This document shows positions 49,858 to 58,433 of a stretch of 64,000 bases of DNA, piece after piece. Positions within the stretch are counted from its first letter, which is position 1. Each line of letters begins with the position of its first letter. The notes under the pieces were generated by a model. That model was not told where the DNA came from. It saw nothing but the letters and a program-made list of their open reading frames with translations, and searched no databases. The translations under genes and the position numbers were made by a program. The DNA lies in NCBI RefSeq assembly GCF_036013645.1, contig NZ_CP107869.1:8246001-8310000 (forward strand). Direction: 5' to 3'. The DNA comes from Streptomyces sp. NBC_00490 (GTDB lineage Bacteria; Actinomycetota; Actinomycetes; Streptomycetales; Streptomycetaceae).

Positions 49858-52335
49858 ATGGACCATGGCACCGAGAGGGACGCAGCTCCCGGCCGCGGAG
49901 CCGGGGACGGCGCGGTGGAGCACGCCGCGGCCGGCCGTATCCCGCTGGCCGTCGTCGTGGTGGACCGCGACGGCCTGGTGTCCCACTGGAGCAGGGGCGC
50001 GCGACGGCTGTTCGGCGCCGCCAAGGAAGAGGCGCTCGGCCGCCCGGCGGCCGACCTGCTGCCCGTCGCCGGCGCCCTGCCCGACCTGGACGACCCCGTG
50101 CCGTACGGCGTGTACGCGGCCTACGACGGGCTGGGACCCGATCTCGAGTCCTCCCTCGACGGCAGGCTCTCCTACCCGGCCGCGGGCCGCGCCCGCCTCA
50201 CGGTGTCGGAGCCCGACCGGCTCGACGTCCTGTGGTGGGCCTACCCCCTGGTGGGCCCCGGACGGGAGCGGCTGCTGGTGCTCGCCGCCGACGCGGGCGC
50301 CCTGCGCGCGGACGATCCGGACGACGAGATCGCCGGTGAGCGCATCGCGCCCGCCTTCGCGCTGCACACCGACTTCCCGGGCGCCGAGGAACTGGCCCGG
50401 CGGCTGCCCGAGATCCTGCCCAGCATGAGCGTCGAGGAAGGCGCCCGCATCGTCGCCCAGATCCTCGAACTGGGCTACCCCGTCCTGGAGTTCAGCCAGA
50501 ACGACCGGGTGCCCGTCACCCCCGACTGGGGCGTGCCCCGGCGTATCGAACGCAGGGCGCGCCGTGAGAGGGCCGCGCGGGCCGTGGCCGAGGGGCGGCC
50601 CGTCCCGCAGGAACTCACCGACGAGGGCGAGGACCTGGAGTACACCGCCGTACGCGAGCGCCTGGAGTTCCTTACCGAGGTCAGCGGCCGTATCGGCACC
50701 TCCCTCGATCTGTCCAAGACGATCATCGAGGTCAGCCGGGCCGTCGTGCCCCGCTTCACCGACGTCGCCGGCACCTATCTGCGGGAGCAGGTCGTCGCGG
50801 GCGAGGGGTTCCCCGAGGGAGTGCCGGACACCACCACCATGTGGCACCGGGTCGCCCTCGAACACACCGACGAACCCGGCCGCTGGGACGACGTCGTGCC
50901 GGTCGGCGAGGCCATGCCGTTCCCGGCCCACACCCCGTTCTTCCAGTGCATGACCACCGGTGAGCCCGTCCTCGTGCCGCGCATCAGCGAGCAGATGGGG
51001 CACGCCATCGCCTCACAGTTCGAAAAGCGCGACATCCGGCCGCTGATCACGGGCCGGTCGATGCTGGTCGTACCGCTCAAGGCCCGCAATGTGGTCCTCG
51101 GCTTCATGATCCTGCTGCGGCACCCGGAGCGCGTCGAGTTCAACGACATGGACCGGGTCACCGGCGCCGAACTCGCCGCCCGCGCGGGCCTCGTGCTCGA
51201 CAACGCGCGCATGTACACCTACCAGGAGTCCGTCGCCGAGACCCTCCAGGACAGCATGCTGCCGCACATCCCGCCGCACATGGCGGGCTGCGACATCGCC
51301 ACCCGCTATCTGCCGGGCACCCTGCTCGGCCGGGTCGGCGGCGACTGGTTCGACTCGGTGAAACTGCCCGGTGCCCGCACCGCCCTCGTCGTCGGCGACG
51401 TCATGGGCCACGGCCTCAACTCGGCCGCCATGATGGGCCAGTTGCGTACGGCCGTACAGACCATGGCCGCCCTCGACCTGCCGCCCGCCCAGCTGCTGCG
51501 CAACCTCGACGACCTCGCCCAGCGGCTCGGCGACACCTACCTCGCGACCTGTCTCTACGCCGTGTACGACCCGATCGCGAGCGAGCTGCACATCGCCAAC
51601 GCCGGCCACATCCCGCCGGTGATCGTGCACGCCGAGGACGGCCGCAGCGAACTCCTCGATCTGCCCACGGGGGCGCCCATCGGCGTCGGCGGGGTGCCCT
51701 TCGAGTCGGTACGCGTGCGCGTGCGGCCCGGCGACCGGCTCGTGATGTGCACCGACGGCCTGGTCGAGGTGCGCGGCGAGGACATCGGCGTGGGCCTCGC
51801 GACGCTGTGCGAGTCCGCCGCCCACCCGGCCGCGTCCATGGACGACGCCTGCGACACCATCATCCGCGCCCTCGCCGCGACGTTCTCAGAAGAGGGCCGC
51901 GGCGGCCGCAAGGACGACGTCGCCCTCCTGATGAGCCGCCTCAACGGCATCGAGCCGGATGACGTCGCCGAGTGGCGGCTCTCCCCGGACCCCATCGAGG
52001 CCGGCCGGGCGCGCTCCGTGGTGCGCGAACAGCTCCACGACTGGGGGCTGGCCCGGCTCGCCGACACGGCCGAGCTGCTGGTCAGCGAGCTCGTCACCAA
52101 CGCCGTACGGCACTCCCGCAGCCGTCCCCTCCAACTGCGCCTCGTCCGCGGCGACACGCTGCTGTGCGAGGTGGACGACGACGACCACGACCTGCCGACC
52201 CTGCTGAGCGCCGGCCCCGAGGACGAGTTCGGGCGTGGCCTGCGCATCGTCTCCACCCTGGCCCGGGAATGGGGCACGAGCCGGACGAAGACCGGCAAGA
52301 CCGTCTGGTTCGAACTGACGTTGCCGCGACGCTGA
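49858..52335 (+). CDS. PAS-GAF-SpoIIE phosphatase with C-terminal ATPase (kinase) domain
   Basis: 825-aa signalling protein with both an RsbU-like phosphatase and an RsbW-like anti-sigma kinase domain. PAS-like region (about 20-130), an intermediate region, GAF (about 270-430), SpoIIE with GGDWFD near 494, GDVMGHG near 515, NAGHIPP and DDVALL near 686, then HATPase_c_2 with the N-box ELVTNAVRHSR near 744 and GRGLRIV. Such fusions can control an anti-anti-sigma factor alone. No sigma partner is adjacent. The ATG at 49858 is likely; SD is weak. Confidence 0.9.
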   Translation: MDHGTERDAAPGRGAGDGAVEHAAAGRIPLAVVVVDRDGLVSHWSRGARRLFGAAKEEALGRPAADLLPVAGALPDLDDPVPYGVYAAYDGLGPDLESSLDGRLSYPAAGRARLTVSEPDRLDVLWWAYPLVGPGRERLLVLAADAGALRADDPDDEIAGERIAPAFALHTDFPGAEELARRLPEILPSMSVEEGARIVAQILELGYPVLEFSQNDRVPVTPDWGVPRRIERRARRERAARAVAEGRPVPQELTDEGEDLEYTAVRERLEFLTEVSGRIGTSLDLSKTIIEVSRAVVPRFTDVAGTYLREQVVAGEGFPEGVPDTTTMWHRVALEHTDEPGRWDDVVPVGEAMPFPAHTPFFQCMTTGEPVLVPRISEQMGHAIASQFEKRDIRPLITGRSMLVVPLKARNVVLGFMILLRHPERVEFNDMDRVTGAELAARAGLVLDNARMYTYQESVAETLQDSMLPHIPPHMAGCDIATRYLPGTLLGRVGGDWFDSVKLPGARTALVVGDVMGHGLNSAAMMGQLRTAVQTMAALDLPPAQLLRNLDDLAQRLGDTYLATCLYAVYDPIASELHIANAGHIPPVIVHAEDGRSELLDLPTGAPIGVGGVPFESVRVRVRPGDRLVMCTDGLVEVRGEDIGVGLATLCESAAHPAASMDDACDTIIRALAATFSEEGRGGRKDDVALLMSRLNGIEPDDVAEWRLSPDPIEAGRARSVVREQLHDWGLARLADTAELLVSELVTNAVRHSRSRPLQLRLVRGDTLLCEVDDDDHDLPTLLSAGPEDEFGRGLRIVSTLAREWGTSRTKTGKTVWFELTLPRR

Positions 52336-52488
52336 GGTGCCCCAGGGGCGCAGGGGGCGTAAGGGCGTACGCGTGTCGCACACGGCGTGAAGGATTGCGC
52401 CGCGCGCTTGTAGCCGTGACCGGGGCGCGATAGACCGTACTGGCCCGTCACTTGCGGCGGGCCATTGCCGCGTCCTGGGGAGTTGGGC

Positions 52489-53214
52489 ATGAGCGTGACG
52501 AGTCGGTACCGGGGTGCCTGGGAGAGCTTCTGGAGCGAAGCTCCCGACGGACAGGGGGCGGTGTTCTGGGACGCGGAGCCCGCGGTGACGGCCGGTCGCC
52601 ACCTCGCCCTGTTCGAACCGCATGTGACCGCCCCCGCCCTGCCCCTGGTCGACCTGGGCTGCGGCAACGGCACCCAGACCCGCTTCCTCGCCGACCGCTT
52701 CCGGCACGTCCTCGGCGTCGACCTGTCCGAGGCCGCCGTCGACCGCGCCCGGGACGCTGATCCGGCCGGCCAGGCCACCTACCGGGTGCTGGACGCCGTG
52801 GAGAAGGGCGGGGCGGAGTCGCTGCACGCGGAGCTGGGCGACGCCAACGTCTATATGCGGGGCGTGCTCCACCAGTGCGAACCCGACGACCGGCAGCCGC
52901 TCGTCGACGGGCTCGCCGTGCTGCTCGGCGAGCACGGCCGGGGCTTCCTCGTCGAGCTGTCCGAGGCCGCCAAGCCGATCCTGATGGGCCTGGCCCAGCA
53001 CCCCTCGGGCCCGCCGCCCAAGCTGGCGCCGATCTTCCGGCACGGCATCGCACCCGGCGAGGTCTCCGACGACGCGGTGCCCCAGTACCTGGCCACGGCC
53101 GGGCTCACCGTCCTGGCCGGCGGCGAACTGCCCCTCGTGACCACGGAGTACACCCCCGACGGAGCCCGGATCGGGCTGCCGTCGAAGTGGCTGGTGGTGG
53201 GACGTACGGTCTGA
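52489..53214 (+). CDS. Class I SAM-dependent methyltransferase
   Basis: 241-aa methyltransferase from ATG 52489 (SD GGGGAG). Motif I VDLGCGNGTQTRFLADRF, GVDLSEAAVDRARD, and ANVYMRGVLHQ are visible. An alternative start at 52465 adds eight residues without SD. Substrate unknown. It may share an mRNA with nothing; the next promoter follows at once. Confidence 0.85.
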   Translation: MSVTSRYRGAWESFWSEAPDGQGAVFWDAEPAVTAGRHLALFEPHVTAPALPLVDLGCGNGTQTRFLADRFRHVLGVDLSEAAVDRARDADPAGQATYRVLDAVEKGGAESLHAELGDANVYMRGVLHQCEPDDRQPLVDGLAVLLGEHGRGFLVELSEAAKPILMGLAQHPSGPPPKLAPIFRHGIAPGEVSDDAVPQYLATAGLTVLAGGELPLVTTEYTPDGARIGLPSKWLVVGRTV

Positions 53215-53246
53215 GGGGTCCCCGAACTGGTCCGAGCCGGTGACGG

Positions 53247-53255
53247 TTGTCCACA
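53247..53255 (+). other. DnaA-box-like nonamer before the peptidase operon
   Basis: TTGTCCACA, identical to the box at 3180-3188, lies 4 nt upstream of the -35 of the M55 peptidase promoter. Confidence 0.5.
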
Positions 53256-53258
53256 GGC

Positions 53259-53288
53259 CTGACGGGAGGCGGCACGAACGCGTAGCGT
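53259..53288 (+). promoter_or_regulatory. Promoter of the four-peptidase operon
   Basis: -35 CTGACG (53259-53264), 18-bp spacer, -10 TAGCGT (53283-53288), ending 8 nt before the ATG at 53297. No ribosome site is present, so the first gene is probably translated from a leaderless mRNA. Confidence 0.6.
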
Positions 53289-53296
53289 GAGTCGGC

Positions 53297-54130
53297 ATGA
53301 AGATCCTCATCAGCGCCGACATGGAGGGCGCCACGGGCGTCACCTGGCCGGCCGACGTGCTGCCGGGGACGCCGCAGTGGGAGCGGTGCCGCGCGATGTT
53401 CACCTCGGACGTGAACGCGGCGGTGCAGGGCTTCTTCGACGGCGGCGCCGACGACGTGCTGATCAACGAGGCGCACTGGACCATGCGTAACCTGCTCCTG
53501 GAGCGGCTCGACGACCGGGCGGAGATGCTCACCGGACGGCACAAGTCCCTGTCCATGGTGGAGGGCGTGCAGCACGGCGACGTGGACGGCATCGCCTTCG
53601 TCGGCTACCACGCGGGCGCCGGAGCGGAGGGCGTCCTCGCCCACACCTACCTCGCCAACTCCATCACCGGGGTGTGGCTGAACGACGTACGCGCGAGCGA
53701 GGGCCTGCTCAACGCCCACGTGGTCGCCGAGTACGGGGTGCCGGTCGTCCTCGTCACCGGCGACGACGTGGCCTGCGAGGACGCGCTTGGCTACGCACCC
53801 GAGGCGCTGAAGGTCGCGGTCAAGGACCATGTGTCGCGGTACGCGGCGGTGTGCCGGACACCGGCCAGGACCGCCGGCGACATCCGCGCGGCGGCCAAGG
53901 AGGCGGCCGCGCTGGCGGTACGTCACCCACCCGTGCAGGCGGGGCCGTTCACCGTCGCCGTGGAGTTCGACGCCGAGCACCTCGCCCTGGCCGCGACCGT
54001 CGTTCCGGGTGTCGACCGGATCGGTGAGCGGAAGGTGGGGTACACGAGCGCCACCATGTACGAGGGAATTCGCACCTTCAAGGCGGTCACCACGATCGTC
54101 TCGGCCGCGGTGGAGGAGCAGTATGGCTGA
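53297..54130 (+). CDS. M55-family D-aminopeptidase (DppA-like)
   Basis: 277-aa zinc peptidase. All DppA-type ligands can be seen: Asp and Glu in ISADMEG, His in NEAHW, His in VGYHAG and Glu in RASEGLLNA. DppA releases D-amino acids from D-Ala peptides such as those of the cell wall. It is the first gene of a four-peptidase operon and overlaps the M20 gene by 8 nt. No signal peptide, so cytoplasmic. Confidence 0.92.
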   Translation: MKILISADMEGATGVTWPADVLPGTPQWERCRAMFTSDVNAAVQGFFDGGADDVLINEAHWTMRNLLLERLDDRAEMLTGRHKSLSMVEGVQHGDVDGIAFVGYHAGAGAEGVLAHTYLANSITGVWLNDVRASEGLLNAHVVAEYGVPVVLVTGDDVACEDALGYAPEALKVAVKDHVSRYAAVCRTPARTAGDIRAAAKEAAALAVRHPPVQAGPFTVAVEFDAEHLALAATVVPGVDRIGERKVGYTSATMYEGIRTFKAVTTIVSAAVEEQYG

Positions 54131-55427
54131 CGGACAGGCAATGGACGAGGTCGTGACGTTCACCTCCGACCTCATCCGTATCGACACCACCAACCGGGGC
54201 GGCGGCGACTGCCAGGAGCGGCCGGCCGCCGAGTACGCGGCCGCGCGGCTGGCCGAGGCGGGCCTGGAGCCGGTGCTGCTGGAGCGGACCAGGGGCCGCA
54301 CCAATGTGGTGGCGCGCGTCGAGGGCACCGACCCCTCCGCGGACGCGCTGCTCGTCCACGGTCACCTGGACGTGGTGCCCGCCGAGGCCCGGGACTGGAG
54401 CGTGCATCCGTTCTCCGGGGAGATCCGTGACGGGGTCGTCTGGGGCCGGGGCGCGGTCGACATGAAGAACATGGACGCGATGATCCTGGCGATCGTCCGG
54501 GCCTGGGCGCGCGAAGGGGTGCGGCCCCGGCGCGACATCGTCGTCGCGTTCACCGCCGACGAGGAGGCCAGCGCCGTGGACGGCTCCGGGTTCCTCGCGG
54601 ACGAGCATCCCGGGCTCTTCGAGGGCTGCACCGAGGGCGTCAGCGAGTCCGGGGCGTTCACCTTCCACGACGGTGCCGGACGGCAGATCTACCCGATCGC
54701 GGCCGGCGAGCGGGGCACGGGCTGGGTGAAGCTGACCGCGCGCGGACGGGCCGGGCACGGCTCCAAGGTGAACAAGGAGAACGCGGTCACCCGCCTGTGC
54801 GCCGCGATCGCCCGTATCGGAGCGCACGAGTGGCCGCTGCGGCTCACCCCGACCGTTCGCGCCGCCCTCACCGAACTCGCTGTCCTGTACGGCATCGAGC
54901 CCGACCTGGACAATGTCGACCGGCTCCTGGAGAAGCTCGGCCCGGCGGCGAAGCTCGTCGAGGCGACGGTCCGCAACAGCGCCAACCCGACCATGGTGGA
55001 CGCCGGTTACAAGGTCAACGTCATCCCGGGCGAGGCCGTGGCCCACGTCGACGGACGGTATCTGCCCGGCGGCGAGGACGAGTTCCGGACCACCCTCGAC
55101 CTGCTGACCGGGCCGGACGTGGAGTGGGAGTTCCAGCACCACGAGGTCGCGCTCCAGGCACCGGTGGACTCGGCGACGTACGCGAGGATGCGGGCCGCCG
55201 TCGAGGAGTTCGCGCCGGAGGGGCACGTCGTGCCGTACTGCATGTCCGGGGGAACGGACGCCAAGCAGTTCTCGCGCCTCGGCATCACCGGATATGGATT
55301 CACACCGCTGAAGCTGCCGGAGGGCTTCGACTACCAGGCCCTCTTCCACGGCGTGGACGAGCGGGTTCCGGTCGAGGCACTGCACTTCGGTGTCCGGGTC
55401 CTGGACCGATTTCTGCGCACGGCCTGA
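54123..55427 (+). CDS. M20-family zinc peptidase
   Basis: 434-aa cytoplasmic amino- or carboxypeptidase. Metal ligands are in HGHLDVV, GRGAVDMK, ADEEAS and FTPLKLPEG near the end; the lid domain contains RAGHGSKVNKENAV. ATG 54123 lies inside the M55 gene and follows GGAGGAG. It probably cleaves dipeptides left by the other enzymes of the operon. Confidence 0.92.
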   Translation: MADGQAMDEVVTFTSDLIRIDTTNRGGGDCQERPAAEYAAARLAEAGLEPVLLERTRGRTNVVARVEGTDPSADALLVHGHLDVVPAEARDWSVHPFSGEIRDGVVWGRGAVDMKNMDAMILAIVRAWAREGVRPRRDIVVAFTADEEASAVDGSGFLADEHPGLFEGCTEGVSESGAFTFHDGAGRQIYPIAAGERGTGWVKLTARGRAGHGSKVNKENAVTRLCAAIARIGAHEWPLRLTPTVRAALTELAVLYGIEPDLDNVDRLLEKLGPAAKLVEATVRNSANPTMVDAGYKVNVIPGEAVAHVDGRYLPGGEDEFRTTLDLLTGPDVEWEFQHHEVALQAPVDSATYARMRAAVEEFAPEGHVVPYCMSGGTDAKQFSRLGITGYGFTPLKLPEGFDYQALFHGVDERVPVEALHFGVRVLDRFLRTA

Positions 55428-55442
55428 GCGACTGGGGGAGAA

Positions 55443-57395
55443 GTGGAGACGCTGGCGTACGGTTCCTGGCCCTCGCCGATCGACGCGGCACTGGCCGCCG
55501 CGCACGACGGGCATCCCGAGTTCGTGGGCTTCGTCGGCGACGAGGCCTGGTGGACCGAGCCACGCCCCACCGAGGGCGGCCGGCGCACGCTGGTGCGGCG
55601 GCGCACCGACGGCGCGACGGAGTCGGTGCTGCCGGCGCCGTGGAACGTCCGCAGCCGGGTCATCGAGTACGGCGGACAGCCCTGGGCGGGGACCGTCGTG
55701 GACGGCCGACCGCTCGTGGTCTTCGTGAACTTCGCCGACCAGCGGCTGTACCGGTACGCGCCGGACGGCGACCCCAGACCCCTCACCCCGGTCTCCCCGG
55801 TCGGCGGCGGCCTGCGCTGGGCGGACCCGGTGCTGCTCCCGGACCGCGGTGAAGTGTGGTGTGTGTTGGAGGAGTTCACCGGCGACGGGCCCGGCGATGT
55901 GCGCCGGGTGCCGGCCGCGGTGCCGCTGGACGGCTCGGCCGCCCAGGACCGGGACGCCGTGCGCGAACTCACCGACGCCCGGCACCGGTTCGTGACCGGC
56001 CCCCGGATCTCACCCGACGGGCGCAGCGCGGCCTGGCTCGCCTGGGACCATCCGCGGATGCCGTGGGACGGCACGGAGCTGGTGCTCACCGGCGTCCGGG
56101 CCGACGGCACCCTCGGCGAACCCCGGACCATCGCCGGGGGACCCGAGGAGTCGATCGTCCAGGTGGACTGGGCCCACGACGGGGCCCTGCTGTACACGAG
56201 CGACCGCACCGGCTGGTGGAACCTCTACCGCGACGGCGAACCGCTGTGCCGGCGCGAGGAGGAGTTCGGCGGTCCGCTCTGGAAGCTGGGCCAGCGCTGG
56301 TTCGCCCCGCTGGAGAGCGGTCTGATCGCCGTCGTGCACGGCCGCGGCGCCACCGCGCTCGGAATACTGGACCCCGAGACCGCGGAGGTCGTCGACGCGG
56401 CGGGCCCCTGGACCGAGTTCGCGCCCACCCTCGCGGTGCACGGCGAGCGGGTCGTCGCCGTCGGCGCCAGCCCGCGCAGCGCCCACGAACTGGTGGAGCT
56501 GGACACCCGCACCGGCCGGGCCCGGGTGATCGGCGCCGGACACGACGACGCCGTGGACCCCGCGTACTACCCCGAGCCGCAGATCCGCACCTTCACCGGA
56601 CCCGCCGGACGTGACATCCACGCCCACGTCTACCCGCCCCACCACCCCACCTGCGTGGCCCCCGGCGACGAACTGCCGCCGTACGTCGTCTGGGCACACG
56701 GCGGACCCACCAGCCGCGCCCCCCTCGTCCTCGACCTGGCGATCGCCTACTTCACCTCGCGCGGCATCGGCGTCGTCGAGGTCAACTACGGCGGCTCCAC
56801 CGGGCACGGCCGGGAGTACCGCAACCGGCTGCGCGAGCAGTGGGGCGTGGTCGATGTCGAGGACTGCGCGGCCGTCGCCCAGGCCCTCGCCGACGAGGGC
56901 ACCGCCGACCGCGACCGGCTGGCGATCCGCGGCGGCAGTGCCGGCGGCTGGACCGCGGCCGTCTCCCTCGCCGCGACCGACGTCTACGCCTGCGGCACCG
57001 TCATCTATCCCGTCCTCGATCTGACTGGCTGGGGCGAGGGCGAGACCCACGACTTCGAGTCGCAGTACCTGGAGACCCTGGTCGGCCCCTTCGCCGAGGT
57101 GCCCGCACGGTACGCGGAGCGCTCGCCCACCGAGCACGCCGACCGGATCACCGCGCCTTTCCTGCTGATGCAGGGCCTGGACGACGTGATCTGCCCGCCC
57201 GTCCAGTGCGAGCGGTTCCTGGCCCGCATGGAGGGCCGGCGGGTGCCGCACGCGTACATCGCCTTCGAGGGGGAGGGGCACGGGTTCCGGCGGGCGGAGA
57301 CCATGACCCGGGCGCTGGAGTCCGAACTCTCCCTCTACGCCCAGGTCTTCGTCCTGAACCCGCCCGCCATCCCGACCCTGGAGCTCGACAAGTGA
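55443..57395 (+). CDS. S9-family prolyl-oligopeptidase-like peptidase
   Basis: 650-aa serine peptidase. An N-terminal beta-propeller (about 1-390, with DGRSAAWLAWDHPRMPW and DRTGWWNLY repeats) gates an alpha/beta hydrolase domain: nucleophile GGSAGGW, Asp in GLDDVICPP and His in EGEGHGFR. This matches acylaminoacyl-peptidase/dipeptidyl-peptidase types. GTG 55443 follows GGGGGAGAA. Third gene of the operon; overlaps the S66 gene (GTGA). Confidence 0.92.
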   Translation: METLAYGSWPSPIDAALAAAHDGHPEFVGFVGDEAWWTEPRPTEGGRRTLVRRRTDGATESVLPAPWNVRSRVIEYGGQPWAGTVVDGRPLVVFVNFADQRLYRYAPDGDPRPLTPVSPVGGGLRWADPVLLPDRGEVWCVLEEFTGDGPGDVRRVPAAVPLDGSAAQDRDAVRELTDARHRFVTGPRISPDGRSAAWLAWDHPRMPWDGTELVLTGVRADGTLGEPRTIAGGPEESIVQVDWAHDGALLYTSDRTGWWNLYRDGEPLCRREEEFGGPLWKLGQRWFAPLESGLIAVVHGRGATALGILDPETAEVVDAAGPWTEFAPTLAVHGERVVAVGASPRSAHELVELDTRTGRARVIGAGHDDAVDPAYYPEPQIRTFTGPAGRDIHAHVYPPHHPTCVAPGDELPPYVVWAHGGPTSRAPLVLDLAIAYFTSRGIGVVEVNYGGSTGHGREYRNRLREQWGVVDVEDCAAVAQALADEGTADRDRLAIRGGSAGGWTAAVSLAATDVYACGTVIYPVLDLTGWGEGETHDFESQYLETLVGPFAEVPARYAERSPTEHADRITAPFLLMQGLDDVICPPVQCERFLARMEGRRVPHAYIAFEGEGHGFRRAETMTRALESELSLYAQVFVLNPPAIPTLELDK

Positions 57396-58315
57396 ACAGA
57401 TCCGTCCGGCCCTCCCGACTCGCGCCCGGCGCCCGCGTGGCCGTCGTCGCGCCCAGCGGACCCGTTCCCGAGGAGCGGCTGCAGGCCGGACTCGACATCC
57501 TGCGCGGCTGGGACCTCGACCCCGTGGTCGGCCCCCATGTGCTGGAGCGGCACGGCGACCTCGACTACCTGGCGGGCACCGACGCGGACCGGGCCGCCGA
57601 TCTGCAGAGCGCCTGGTGCGACCCGTCCGTCGACGCGGTGCTGTGCGCGCGGGGCGGGTACGGCGTGCAGCGGATGACCGACCTGCTCGACTGGGAGGCG
57701 ATGCGGGCGGCCGGGCCGAAGGTGTTCGTCGGCTTCAGCGACATCACCGCGCTGCACGAGGCGTTCGCCACCCGGCTGGGCCTGGTCACGCTCCACGGGC
57801 CGATGGCCGCGGGGATCGACTTCATCAAGAACGCCCGGGCACAGGAGCACCTCAAGGCCACGCTCTTCGCACCGGAGACCGTCCGCACGATCGTCTCCGG
57901 CGGCAGGACCCTGGTCCCCGGGCGGGCGCGGGGCGTCACGCTCGGCGGCTGCCTGTGTCTGCTCGCCGCCGAACGGGGCACCCCGCACGCCCGGCCCTCC
58001 GCGCGCGGCGGGCTGCTGTGCCTGGAGGACGTGGGGGAGGAGACGTACCGCCTGGACCGCTATCTCACCCAACTCCTGCGCGGCGGCTGGTTCGACGGGG
58101 TACGAGGGGTGCTGCTCGGGTCGTGGCGGGAGTGCGGTCCCGAGGAGACGGTACGGGCGCTGCTCGCCGACCGGCTCGGCGGGCTCGGAGTACCGGTCGT
58201 GGAGGAGTTCGGGTTCGGGCACTGCGACGGGGCGCTGACCATGCCCTTCGGAGTGGCGGCCGAACTGGACGCCGACGCGCGCACGTTGACGCTCGACGAA
58301 CCGGCCCTGCGCTGA
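57392..58315 (+). CDS. S66-family LD-carboxypeptidase
   Basis: 307-aa peptidase that removes the terminal D-Ala from murein tetrapeptides. The Ser-Glu-His catalytic set is present: Ser in VGFSDITALH, Glu in LEDVGEETYRLDR and His in GFGHCDGALTMPFG. The GTG start overlaps the upstream stop. With the M55 gene it points to processing of D-amino-acid-containing peptides, most likely cell-wall peptide recovery. Confidence 0.92.
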   Translation: MNRSVRPSRLAPGARVAVVAPSGPVPEERLQAGLDILRGWDLDPVVGPHVLERHGDLDYLAGTDADRAADLQSAWCDPSVDAVLCARGGYGVQRMTDLLDWEAMRAAGPKVFVGFSDITALHEAFATRLGLVTLHGPMAAGIDFIKNARAQEHLKATLFAPETVRTIVSGGRTLVPGRARGVTLGGCLCLLAAERGTPHARPSARGGLLCLEDVGEETYRLDRYLTQLLRGGWFDGVRGVLLGSWRECGPEETVRALLADRLGGLGVPVVEEFGFGHCDGALTMPFGVAAELDADARTLTLDEPALR

Positions 58316-58356
58316 ATCATCGTCAAGAAAACACCCGTCCCGGTGATTGACCTCCT

Positions 58357-58406
58357 TTGACACGTGTCACACCCTGACTACTGGCCGGTTCTTACCGGCC
58401 GGTAAG
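58357..58406 (+). promoter_or_regulatory. Promoter region of the S15 peptidase with two palindromes
   Basis: TTGACA -35-like (58357-58362) overlaps the palindrome TGACACGTGTCA (58358-58369). The 16-bp perfect palindrome CTTACCGGCCGGTAAG is at 58391-58406, 27 nt before the GTG. Both look like operators. No good -10 was identified. Confidence 0.5.
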
Positions 58407-58433
58407 CCGAGTTGTCCTCAGCGTGGAGGTCTC

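Noticed and set aside
46966..51003. 1345-codon minus-strand open frame
   Set aside because: It runs opposite three well-supported plus-strand genes, has low-complexity Gly/Arg/Gln composition and is a by-product of high GC.
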